Shown one piece after another: positions 1-8,670 of a stretch of 42,006 nucleotides of DNA. The stretch's first letter is position 1; each line of letters starts with the position of its first letter. Source of the DNA: an uncultured archaeon (lineage in GTDB: Archaea; Nanobdellota; Nanobdellia; Pacearchaeales; GW2011-AR1); NCBI GenBank assembly GCA_903831045.1, contig CAIKWG010000038.1, positions 1-42,006 on the forward strand, written 5' to 3'. The position numbers were made by a program, and so were the translations under genes. Under the pieces are notes generated by a model. The model saw only the letters and a list, made by a program, of their open reading frames with translations. It ran no database searches and had not been told where the DNA came from.

Positions 1-2142
1 GAAAAAGAAGAGATAGAAGAGCAGATTCAAAAGAGAAACAAAGAAATAGAAAAAATACAGAAAACAATTCTAACACAAAAGACAACAATTGAAAATTTAG
101 AAGAAAAAATTAAACAAATAAATTCAACTATTCAGCAGTCCACAGGTTTGGAACAAGAGAAGCTGAACAACGAAATTGCAAATCTAAGAGCAGATTTAGC
201 CGGATTAAAGGTTCGTCAGGATAACTATGAAAGAAAAATTAGTTCCATTCAAAAGCAAAAAGTAGATATGCAGAATTCAATAAGAGATACGGAGCTTTCA
301 GTAAAAGAATTGCAGAAAGATTCTCCAACAATCGAAAAGAATCAAAAACAATTGATAAGCAAAAAACAAGAATTAGAAAAATTAGAAGAGAAAAGAAAAA
401 AGTATTATACTACTAAATCTGAATTTAGAGCAATTAAGGACAGAATAAGTGATAAACAAACTATTCTCCAAAGCTATGTTAATGAATCAGAATTTTTAAT
501 AAAACAAATTCAATCTTTGGGTGCAGAACTCTTTGACAAAAAAACCGATGAAAAAAAAGTAGAAGAATTAAAACATTCACTTGCGGATAAAAGACAATTT
601 TTAGAGAATACTAACAAAAGAGAAATTGATTTAGAAAAATTAACCAATAGAAATGAGTTTGAAATCTCAGAACAAAATAAGCTAATAGAGAAAATATCCA
701 AAATGGATGTTTGCCCTGTATGTAAAAGTCATATTACTGATGATCATATTCATCACATTAGAGATGAGGTAATGCCCAAGATACAAGCCTTAAAATTGCA
801 AATTGAAAACTCGGATAAAGAATTAAATGATATTTATTCTAAAAAAAGTTTTCTGAAACAAACTATAGATTCCACAACAGAAGAAATTCAAAAGAGACAA
901 TCAGACCTTTCTAAGCTTTCAGCAATTGAAGATAAAAAAAATCAAATAAAAACTTTACAAGAAAAGATTCAAATTTCCAAGAGTGAGTTAGTGGAATTAG
1001 AAAAGATAAGAGCAGGGTTAGAATCAACCTTTGAAGAAAATTCAAACATTGAAGAAAAGTACGAATCTGCAAGAATAGAAGTTCAGGATATCTCTCTAAG
1101 AAGCAAGGAAAATTTAACTTCTGAAATATCCTTCAAACAAAGAGAATTAGAAAGAATAGAAGCTACAATAAAGCAATTAAATCAAGAGCAGAAAGATGCA
1201 GAAGAAGAATTAGTCTCAATCAAGAAGACTGTTGCTCAAAAAGAAACAATCCTGGATAAGAAAAGAAAAGATGAAGAAAAATTAGCAGAAAGATTTAAGG
1301 TATTAATTTCTGAAAGAGATAATACTCAATTAAAGATAAGAGAAACTGAAGGTCAATCTTCTAGAGACAAAAATGTAGTTTATAACATCGAACAAGGAAT
1401 AAATAATTTTAAGATTGATATTGCTAAGACAAATGCAGAAATAGAAAATTTAGAAACAGAAATACTAGAGTTTTCTAATGTGGAAATAATAAGAACTGCA
1501 AACAAACAAGGATTAACAGAGAGATTAACTAAAACCCAGGAATCTCTAATGAGACTTGGTTCAGTAAACATGAGGGCTCTTGAAACCTACGAATCTATTA
1601 AAGAAGAATATGATCGAGTAAGTGAGAAAGTCGAAATAATTTCAAAAGAAAAAGAAGGGATTATGAAGATTGTCCATGAAATTGATATAAAGAAAAGAAA
1701 AGCATTCCTCTCAACTCTTGAAGCATTGAATCTAATCTTTGGAAGAAACTTTATGCAAATTTCAACAAAGGGGGAAGTTTATCTAGACCTAGAAAATAAA
1801 AAGGATCCTTTTGAAGGAGGAGTTAATATAATTGTTAAGACTGGTCACGGAAAATATTTTGATGTTAAATCTCTTTCTGGAGGAGAGCAAACAATGGTAG
1901 CTCTCTCATTGATATTTGCAATTCAGGAGTTAAAACCCTACTGCTTCTATATACTAGATGAAATTGATGCAGCTCTAGATAAAAGAAATTCTGAGCGTTT
2001 GGCAGGTCTTCTAAAGAAGTATATGCAGAAAGGTCAATATTTGGTAATAACCCATAATGATGAGATTATAACCAATGCAACTAATCTGTTTGGAGTTTCA
2101 ATGCACGAAGGAATAAGTAAGATTGTTAGTCTGAAGGTTTAA
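1..2142 (+). CDS. SMC-like chromosome segregation ATPase, C-terminal part with Rad50-type zinc hook (5' truncated by window edge)
   Basis: Frame +1 is open from base 1, so the ORF start at 148 is an artefact of truncation. Long coiled coil; CPVCKSHITDDH hook at 712-723; SMC-type C-terminal head: GSVNMRALE, KSLSGGEQTMVALSLIFAIQ, FYILDEIDAALD. Confidence 0.9.
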   Translation, partial: EKEEIEEQIQKRNKEIEKIQKTILTQKTTIENLEEKIKQINSTIQQSTGLEQEKLNNEIANLRADLAGLKVRQDNYERKISSIQKQKVDMQNSIRDTELSVKELQKDSPTIEKNQKQLISKKQELEKLEEKRKKYYTTKSEFRAIKDRISDKQTILQSYVNESEFLIKQIQSLGAELFDKKTDEKKVEELKHSLADKRQFLENTNKREIDLEKLTNRNEFEISEQNKLIEKISKMDVCPVCKSHITDDHIHHIRDEVMPKIQALKLQIENSDKELNDIYSKKSFLKQTIDSTTEEIQKRQSDLSKLSAIEDKKNQIKTLQEKIQISKSELVELEKIRAGLESTFEENSNIEEKYESARIEVQDISLRSKENLTSEISFKQRELERIEATIKQLNQEQKDAEEELVSIKKTVAQKETILDKKRKDEEKLAERFKVLISERDNTQLKIRETEGQSSRDKNVVYNIEQGINNFKIDIAKTNAEIENLETEILEFSNVEIIRTANKQGLTERLTKTQESLMRLGSVNMRALETYESIKEEYDRVSEKVEIISKEKEGIMKIVHEIDIKKRKAFLSTLEALNLIFGRNFMQISTKGEVYLDLENKKDPFEGGVNIIVKTGHGKYFDVKSLSGGEQTMVALSLIFAIQELKPYCFYILDEIDAALDKRNSERLAGLLKKYMQKGQYLVITHNDEIITNATNLFGVSMHEGISKIVSLKV

Positions 2143-2492
2143 ATTTTTTTAGCAAGAGTTTTTCCTCTTTCTGTTTCATCAACAAATTCTGAGATATAAA
2201 ATTGTGGAAGAGTAGAACGTACAATTTCAGTTAATCTTTTTTTTGTATATTCATAGGCTTTTCTTTCTGCTTCTTCCGAAGAAAGAGCTATTGCTACTGG
2301 ATTAAACTGTCTATTAAAGTATGCATTAACACTTGGAGGACTTAAGATAACATATCCTCCATCAACTTTTTTTATTTCAGCAGATATAAAACATCCAGTC
2401 ATTCCCACACCTGCAGTATATCTAACTAGTCCTTCTAATTCCTCTTCCTCATAGGGCATTTGAGAAATATATCCTCTAACTTTGTTATCCAT
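2139..2492 (-). CDS. hypothetical protein (117 aa)
   Basis: Complete ORF; 4-bp tail-to-tail overlap with the SMC-like gene; TATA-like AT-rich sequence upstream. Confidence 0.7.
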   Translation of the reverse strand: MDNKVRGYISQMPYEEEELEGLVRYTAGVGMTGCFISAEIKKVDGGYVILSPPSVNAYFNRQFNPVAIALSSEEAERKAYEYTKKRLTEIVRSTLPQFYISEFVDETERGKTLAKKI

Positions 2493-2539
2493 TATATTCT
2501 AATTAAAATATTATTTATAAGCATTATTGCTTTGTATCC

Positions 2540-2899
2540 CTAATTTTCCCAGGTTCTTTCACCTTCAATGACCTTGGGATGGCCTTCAAGTTGAGTTTCA
2601 TCAATAATGTTCCCAACTCTCATTGCATTTTCTTCTAGAAACTGCTGTACGAGCTTTAATAGATGATTCTTGGCATCTTCATAGAGAGCCTTCTCTGTTT
2701 CTTCTAAATCTTTCTCTACTCTAAACGGCCTTTTTATTCTTGAATAAACATCCGTATGATGTGTTAGAACATATACTCCATTCACATAGTCATATTCGTT
2801 TACAACTGCTCCTGCAACACAATCAGGAATTACAACATATCCTCTCTTAGTTTTGCCAAAGCTAAACTTTTTTATGTGTATGTTCTGCATATAGAACAA
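2540..2899 (-). CDS. hypothetical protein (119 aa; start may be internal Met at 2890), possible distant paralog of the 2139-2492 product
   Basis: Complete ORF; upstream TTTATAAAA; similar C-terminal helix pattern E-x-E-x(2)-x-Y-E ... DET. Confidence 0.65.
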   Translation of the reverse strand: MFYMQNIHIKKFSFGKTKRGYVVIPDCVAGAVVNEYDYVNGVYVLTHHTDVYSRIKRPFRVEKDLEETEKALYEDAKNHLLKLVQQFLEENAMRVGNIIDETQLEGHPKVIEGERTWEN

Positions 2900-2940
2900 T
2901 CTACAGCGAGTCTATTTATAAAAATAATTGTCCTATAGAA

Positions 2941-3144
2941 TTAAGGTTTCTTTTCAAAGGTTATTTCACCAGTATCAAGGTTTATTGTCTCAGTCCCCAA
3001 TATTTTATAATCTACTCCTTCAACAAGATTTTCAATCTGTGAGGGTTCACGAGAAGGATAATAATCTGTTTCTCTTTCTGTGCCATGATATGCATCATAT
3101 CCTATTAACCTCTCAAGTTTTCTAGAATCTGAATATACACTCAT
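2941..3144 (-). CDS. hypothetical protein (67 aa)
   Basis: Small ORF collinear with minus-strand neighbours; charged soluble composition; preferred over the overlapping plus ORF 2928-3125. Confidence 0.5.
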   Translation of the reverse strand: MSVYSDSRKLERLIGYDAYHGTERETDYYPSREPSQIENLVEGVDYKILGTETINLDTGEITFEKKP

Positions 3145-3183
3145 AGATGTTAAAATAATTTTTAGTTTAAAAATTGTTCTAAA

Positions 3184-3252
3184 AAAATAAAGGGGTTGAT
3201 TTGGGTCCCCCGCCCCTCTTTCATTAAAAAATAAAAATAAAAAAATTAAATG
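3184..3252 (-). terminator. tandem U-rich and GC-hairpin transcription terminator downstream of the surface-protein gene
   Basis: Minus-strand reading: TTTTTTTATTTTTATTTTTT, then GC-rich AGGGG...CCCCT inverted repeat (3191-3217), then TTTATTTTTTT. Confidence 0.5.
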
Positions 3253-3257
3253 TTACT

Positions 3258-4472
3258 TTAGTAGTAACTTTCGCCGAAGTCTTCTGTTTTTTGAGGTTTC
3301 TTACCAAGCAATACAACTAGTACTACTAATAGTACTAAGAAAATAATTGCTAGGATTACTGTCAATACAACAGTCGCATTCAAAGTTTTACCTTCAACGT
3401 TAAGTTCAAGGTTTGCTGTACTAACTTGGTTTTCACCAGTTAGAACATTAACTAAGAAATTGTATTTTCCTTCTTTAGCTGCTTCTGCAGAGATTGTTAC
3501 TTCCACGCTTGAACCAGCAGGAACAGCAACAACAGTCTTGTCGGCAGTTATAGTAAGGTCTTTTGAAGCTTCTGGTATAATTGTGTAAACTCTTACATTA
3601 TTTGTAGGATTTACAAGTAAAATCTTATACTCAGCAGCCTTTCCTTCAGCAACTGTCTTTTGAGCAGATGTAACAATTACATTGCTTGCATAGTCATTCT
3701 TCACAACAAATTGCTTAGTCTGAGTTGTTTTAGTATCATCGTTGTACACTATAACATCTATAGAATAAGCTCCAGCTTTAACTTCGTAAGGAACTTTCAA
3801 GTATAGTCTTCCAGCAACTGTGTCTTCTTTATCACAATCATCAGTACAGTTTTCAATCTTAACCAAGTCTCCAAACCATGTTGGACCTTGAGAAAGACCT
3901 AATTCTGTAGATCTAACTGTAACATAAAGATCATCTAAGTTGTTGTAACCCATGTTCTTCAGAACAATATCAACTGATAATGTTTCACCAGCAGATATGT
4001 AACTTGGAACAGTGATTGACTTAACTACTGCGTTATATGAAGGTCTTTGAACCCTTAAAGTAATATCGTTAAGAACAGTTTTGTACTCTTTACCGTCAAG
4101 TTCAATGCTAAGAATCAAATCATCAGAAATTGAATCTTTAAGTTCGAAAGGAACTTTTAGAGTCAAAGTTTGTCTGTATGCTTTTCCTGCTTCAACATCG
4201 AAAACTTCAGTTTGAGAACTTGTCTTAAGTTTTTCACCATCAAGTTCAGCATCAATAGTAACATCAGTATCGCTTACGTTGGCAGTGAAATAAACTTTAA
4301 CAGTTATGTCTTCGCCAGCAACAACACTTACGTAATTACTGTATGCATCTAAACCTTCTACTGTAACAGCATAGTCATTAGTAATTTGAGTTGCACTTAC
4401 ATTTACTGTGGCAACTAAAGCTAATGCGAAAAATACTGCGCAGAAAGAAACCAATAGGTTTTTAGTTTTCAT
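3258..4472 (-). CDS. secreted, C-terminally membrane-anchored protein with CARDB-like beta-sandwich repeats (surface/S-layer-like candidate)
   Basis: N-terminal signal peptide MKTKNLLVSFCAVFFALALVATVNVSA; repeated beta-rich domains (AGETLSVDIVLKNMGYNNLDDLYVTV); C-terminal TM helix TVVLTVILAIIFLVLLVVLVVLLGKK. Confidence 0.75.
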   Translation of the reverse strand: MKTKNLLVSFCAVFFALALVATVNVSATQITNDYAVTVEGLDAYSNYVSVVAGEDITVKVYFTANVSDTDVTIDAELDGEKLKTSSQTEVFDVEAGKAYRQTLTLKVPFELKDSISDDLILSIELDGKEYKTVLNDITLRVQRPSYNAVVKSITVPSYISAGETLSVDIVLKNMGYNNLDDLYVTVRSTELGLSQGPTWFGDLVKIENCTDDCDKEDTVAGRLYLKVPYEVKAGAYSIDVIVYNDDTKTTQTKQFVVKNDYASNVIVTSAQKTVAEGKAAEYKILLVNPTNNVRVYTIIPEASKDLTITADKTVVAVPAGSSVEVTISAEAAKEGKYNFLVNVLTGENQVSTANLELNVEGKTLNATVVLTVILAIIFLVLLVVLVVLLGKKPQKTEDFGESYY

Positions 4473-4499
4473 CTTTTGTTTTTTGTTTTATTTAATTCC

Positions 4500-4518
4500 C
4501 AGAAAACATTGTTTTCTG
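4500..4518 (-). repeat. perfect palindrome CAGAAAACA-T-TGTTTTCTG in 5' leader of surface-protein gene
   Basis: 9-bp arms, 1-nt spacer; about 25-30 bp downstream of TTTATAAAC (4541-4549). Confidence 0.8.
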
Positions 4519-4606
4519 TAAAATAACATCATTATTATCGTTTATAAACTTTGTCATTATACAGTTACACCGCATTTACTTCATGTCTGAACATAAAGTG
4601 AAAGAA

Positions 4607-5392
4607 CTATTTTTTGGCTAATTTCTCGTATATTTTGAGGCCTTCAGCAGCATCTCTAATCATGTCAGGAGATTCGTTTACAATAAAAATCTTCTTATCC
4701 TTTGGTAAGGATTCAATGAGCTCTTTCCAATCAGATGTAGGAGTCTTTAGGTGATTTCTTTCCCCTTTATCTCCATACTCAATACCTGAGAAGTGGATGT
4801 GAAATTCCTCTAGACTTTTGAATAATCTAATTGTCTCTTCAAATCTATAATCTCCATGACTCCTTGCAAGGATGTGTGCAAAATCAATACATGCGTGGCA
4901 TCCAGTGTCTCTAACCAATTGTGCTATTTCTTCAATACTCCCAAAAACATTTATTTTTCCCATTGTTTCTGGAGCTAGTTTAGGAGTATATTTTTTTTCT
5001 TTTCTAATCTTTTCCAATTCAATAATTTCTTCTTTTATTTTTTCATAGGTTTTTTCTTTAGAATCTTTACCATAAAATCCAGCGTGGAAAACAACGTACT
5101 TGGCTCCAAGGTAAGTTCCAATTTCTAAGCATTTCAATATTCTCTGTTTACTTGCTTCTATCTTGGGCTTTTCAGCTGAGTTCAAATTAATATAATATGG
5201 AGCATGAATTGATAATTGAATACCTAACTTTTTAGCGACGTCACCTATTTTCTTTGCATCCTGTTCCTTTATGTAAACACTATAAGTGAATGCAATTTCA
5301 CATGCACCAAAACCCAGCTTGTGAAAATGTTCAAGATTGGATATCGCTTCATCAACAGGTCCCAATGATGCTGGTCCAAATTTAATTGTCAT
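4607..5392 (-). CDS. nfo: endonuclease IV-like AP endonuclease / TIM-barrel protein
   Basis: IQLSIHAPYYINL, AKYVVFHAGFYG, APETMGK, HACIDFAHILAR, FHIHFSGIEYG. Confidence 0.85.
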   Translation of the reverse strand: MTIKFGPASLGPVDEAISNLEHFHKLGFGACEIAFTYSVYIKEQDAKKIGDVAKKLGIQLSIHAPYYINLNSAEKPKIEASKQRILKCLEIGTYLGAKYVVFHAGFYGKDSKEKTYEKIKEEIIELEKIRKEKKYTPKLAPETMGKINVFGSIEEIAQLVRDTGCHACIDFAHILARSHGDYRFEETIRLFKSLEEFHIHFSGIEYGDKGERNHLKTPTSDWKELIESLPKDKKIFIVNESPDMIRDAAEGLKIYEKLAKK

Positions 5393-5422
5393 AAATATTA
5401 GAATAAAGAAGGTTTGATAAAT

Positions 5423-5725
5423 TTATCTTTTTGAAGTTATATCTAGTAATCTTCCAATTTGTTTTAAAACAAGTCTGTCTAAAGAAAGATGACCTTGTTC
5501 ATTGTTCTCTGGAATTTCTTTGTAAGAATCAAGAATCTTTTCAATTGTTACATATTCGGAACTAATCTTTGAATTCAAAAATAAGCTGATTATTCTTTCA
5601 TTTTTAAGCTCACTAATAATATTAACACAATTCTCATTTAGTTGTTCTAGTACAATTCCATACAGGGTTCTTTTGAATCCTATTTCTTCTTTGTATTTTA
5701 TTATTGTGCCAGGAGAGTATTGCAT
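5423..5725 (-). CDS. hypothetical protein (100 aa)
   Basis: Complete ORF in collinear run. Confidence 0.55.
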   Translation of the reverse strand: MQYSPGTIIKYKEEIGFKRTLYGIVLEQLNENCVNIISELKNERIISLFLNSKISSEYVTIEKILDSYKEIPENNEQGHLSLDRLVLKQIGRLLDITSKR

Positions 5726-5797
5726 TACAATCTAAGAAATGTATAGTATAATTAATTTTCTCTAATAACAGGATTAAATTTAATTAAAAAAGAATTC

Positions 5798-6112
5798 TTA
5801 TTGAATGTTGTAACTTTCATAATTTTCTAAAAGGAATTTTTCTATACGATCAAAATCTGTACTACCAGAGGCATATTCTGCTTCTAGATAAGATCTACTT
5901 TCGGGTTCTGGGGAATGGCATACTTTTTCAATATTACACCAAAACGTAAGACTGTTTTCTAAGGATTTTGGCTTGAAATGAGGCAAGATTATTTGATCTC
6001 CCGGGGAGATGGGATTTGTAAATACTAAATCCTCAATATAAATTTGTTTTTCAATTAATCCCTTATAAATAGGATTACGCATTGTCAATCGTATATCATA
6101 GTGAAAAGCCAT
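5798..6112 (-). CDS. hypothetical protein (104 aa)
   Basis: Complete ORF with upstream TATA-like TTTATAAGG. Confidence 0.6.
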   Translation of the reverse strand: MAFHYDIRLTMRNPIYKGLIEKQIYIEDLVFTNPISPGDQIILPHFKPKSLENSLTFWCNIEKVCHSPEPESRSYLEAEYASGSTDFDRIEKFLLENYESYNIQ

Positions 6113-6187
6113 AACTAATTTGTATTAATATTAATTTATAAGGTTTATCGTTCTAAGAGGATATATTCCTTAAGGAGAAACTTGATT

Positions 6188-6463
6188 TTACCCAAACAGC
6201 TTTCCAAAGAAAGACTTCTTTTTAGGAGGTTCAGCGATAACTTCTACCTTTTGAGTATTTCTTGCCTGTTCAGCCATTCTTGCAGCTTCAACTTCTTTTC
6301 GTGCTCTAGATTTCCTCTGAACTTCTTCATAGGCTACATTAACCATAGATTTCAAATATCCTTGTGTAAGAAGTGTTTGATAGACATCCTCAATAGTCAT
6401 TCCTCTTGCTAAGCAATTTTCTATATAATTCACCATCTCTTTTTTACTTTCTATGTCTCTCAT
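6188..6463 (-). CDS. hypothetical protein with C-terminal basic/aromatic tail (KKKSFFGKLFG)
   Basis: Complete ORF; upstream TATA-like element. Confidence 0.65.
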   Translation of the reverse strand: MRDIESKKEMVNYIENCLARGMTIEDVYQTLLTQGYLKSMVNVAYEEVQRKSRARKEVEAARMAEQARNTQKVEVIAEPPKKKSFFGKLFG

Positions 6464-6519
6464 GAAAGAAATATAATTGTGGGGTATATAAATATTATTG
6501 TTATAAAAAAGTAAAAAGA

Positions 6520-6552
6520 ATAAAAAAAAGAAAAAGCCCTAAAAAAGGGCTT
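6520..6552 (-). terminator. intrinsic-like terminator after dnaG
   Basis: Minus strand AAGCCCT-TTTTT-AGGGCTT hairpin (6534-6552) followed by TTTCTTTTTTTTATTC. Confidence 0.7.
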
Positions 6553-6555
6553 AAT

Positions 6556-7785
6556 TTACAAACTTAATAATTTGATTTTTGTATCAGTTGTCTTGAAGTT
6601 GTTCGCAACAATTGTTTGAACACCAACAGCCTCAGCTGCATCTAAGATTGAACCTGTTACAGCCCCATCCATTACAATTACAACTGTGTCTGGTGATCTT
6701 TCAAGACTTCTGCTTAAAGCTTTTGAAGAAACAGTTTTGATTTCTTCTAGTCTGGAATTTAAAAGAACTGCCTTTTCTGAATCCTTAAGTTCATGAGAAA
6801 GTTTTTTTAATTTTTCTTTTTCATTTGCTCCTATTTCCAGCTGAGCTTTCTCAGCCTGTTTAGGAACTTCTCTTGATTCATTTCTATAGTCTCTAGAATT
6901 ATTTCTATAATCCTTAGGTCCAGAGTTATAAGATCTTTGTTCAAAGTTTCTTCTTTGTCCATTAAAATTATCATTTGCGAAAAATTCTTTTGGAGTAACT
7001 CTCTTTCTAAGATTCATTAAAATTTCTTTGCTTGGAAGTTCTTCAACTTCTTTTCCATCCGGTGCCATTGCGATATAATTAATGTCTGCATTTTCACAAA
7101 CATTTTGAGCGATTAATCTTCCACCCCTATCTCCATCTACAAATAATGTAACAATTTTGTTTTTGCTCAATTCTTTAATTTCATCTGGCATCTTTGTTCC
7201 GTTCATTCCAATAACATTGTTAACACCAGCTCTAACCAGGTTAACAACATCAGCACGACCTTCCACTACAATAAGTTCTTCTCCAGAAATGTCTCCACAT
7301 GCAAGCTTACTAGTTCCATACTCTTTAACCCCTGCAATCTTTGCAGAGTCTTTGATTTCGTTTGAAATCTCTCTTGAGTCTGTTGAGCCTTGAATTTCCT
7401 GCATAAGCTTTTTAGCTCTGTCAAGAATATAGTCTCTCTTGCTTCCTCTCACATCTTCGATTTTAGTAATCTCGATTTGAGCATCACAAGGTCCTACTCT
7501 TTCAATAGTCTCAATAGCAGCTGCTATTAAAGTGGTCTCGGACTGGTCTAAAGCAGTAGGTATGTGAATAACTCCAACAGTTCGTCTGTCTTGTTTTTCA
7601 ATTTCTACTTCAATTCTACCAATCTTTCCTTCTTTCTGAAGCTCCCTCATTTCAAGGTCTGCTCCTAGCAATCCTTCTGTTTGTCCAAATAAAGCTCCAA
7701 TCACATCAGGTTTTTCTAAACTACCTTCTGCTGTGATATTTGCATGTATCATATATTTGATTGATACTGGACTAACTTTTGCCAT
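6556..7785 (-). CDS. dnaG: archaeal DnaG-type primase (TOPRIM; exosome-associated)
   Basis: VKYMIHANITAEGSLEKPDVIGALFGQTEGLLGADLEMRELQKEGKIGRIEV-type N-terminus; TOPRIM LIVVEGRADVVNLVRAGVNNVIGMNG ... TLFVDGDRGG. Confidence 0.93.
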   Translation of the reverse strand: MAKVSPVSIKYMIHANITAEGSLEKPDVIGALFGQTEGLLGADLEMRELQKEGKIGRIEVEIEKQDRRTVGVIHIPTALDQSETTLIAAAIETIERVGPCDAQIEITKIEDVRGSKRDYILDRAKKLMQEIQGSTDSREISNEIKDSAKIAGVKEYGTSKLACGDISGEELIVVEGRADVVNLVRAGVNNVIGMNGTKMPDEIKELSKNKIVTLFVDGDRGGRLIAQNVCENADINYIAMAPDGKEVEELPSKEILMNLRKRVTPKEFFANDNFNGQRRNFEQRSYNSGPKDYRNNSRDYRNESREVPKQAEKAQLEIGANEKEKLKKLSHELKDSEKAVLLNSRLEEIKTVSSKALSRSLERSPDTVVIVMDGAVTGSILDAAEAVGVQTIVANNFKTTDTKIKLLSL

Positions 7786-7970
7786 TTTTTTTGTTTTGTT
7801 TCCGTTTTAATTTTTTGAAATCTAGGATTTCATTTAGAAAAATACTTTTGAACTAATTCACGAGTCCAACCCGATAAAATGAGTGTGATGATGAATGATA
7901 ATTTGAACGTATCTTTCTAATGTCTAAGAAAGTTGATTTGGGTTTTTAAAGGTTTTGGGAAGAAAAGGCA

Positions 7971-8243
7971 TTATCCTAGCTTGGGTAAGGGTAAATCAAG
8001 CGGTAAATCTACTGCATAAGCGCATGGAATCTGCTTAAGTTCAGAAGCAGAGCAATATTGTCCATGTCCGCCACAGTTATACTTGCACTCTGAAACATCA
8101 GTAGAAATTATATCGCTTCCAGGACGTTTGTATACATTGATTATAACTTTTATAGCTGGGCTAAAAACCTTATTTCCATCCTCATCTCTTCCTCTGCATT
8201 CAATGGGAAAGCCCTTTTCAACATAATCATCAATTCCAGTCAT
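7971..8243 (-). CDS. hypothetical Cys-containing protein (90 aa)
   Basis: Complete ORF; CKYNCGGHGQYC cluster. Confidence 0.6.
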   Translation of the reverse strand: MTGIDDYVEKGFPIECRGRDEDGNKVFSPAIKVIINVYKRPGSDIISTDVSECKYNCGGHGQYCSASELKQIPCAYAVDLPLDLPLPKLG

Positions 8244-8282
8244 AGTTTTTCAAGAATTATTGAGTTTATAAAATTTTATATC

Positions 8283-8588
8283 CTAATAAAGTATATCTGG
8301 TTCTTGATATTCTTCTTTCCCAAGATCCTCTTTTCTTAACCTTTTTAGATAAGATGCATTGTCTTCTTTTGCCTTAATCTCTTGGATGCTGTTGTACATT
8401 CTCATATATTCATCTGCTAGTGCTGGGCAATGAAAATTTAACTGTCCTATTGTTTTATGAAACTTTTCATCCGCTTCAGTCTTAATTCTTTCTTTAGGAT
8501 TTTCTTCAGCCAAAATTTCAACAAGAAGTTCTGAAGCTCTCTCGCTGAGAATAATTAATTTAGTTTTTTCTTCCAGAGATAACTTCAT
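8283..8588 (-). CDS. hypothetical helical protein (101 aa)
   Basis: Complete ORF with upstream TTTATAAG. Confidence 0.65.
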   Translation of the reverse strand: MKLSLEEKTKLIILSERASELLVEILAEENPKERIKTEADEKFHKTIGQLNFHCPALADEYMRMYNSIQEIKAKEDNASYLKRLRKEDLGKEEYQEPDILY

Positions 8589-8670
8589 GAATAATTAATA
8601 ATAAACTTATTTATAAGAATTTATATTCTAGTCCCATAATAGCTTTAAACTCAATATTACTACATACGTC

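Noticed and set aside
148-2142. Taking the ORF start at 148 as the real start of the SMC-like gene
   Set aside because: The same frame is open to base 1 with continuous coiled coil; the gene is truncated by the window.
2928-3125. Plus-strand ORF of 65 aa
   Set aside because: Antisense shadow of the more plausible minus ORF 2941-3144; low-complexity hydrophobic translation.
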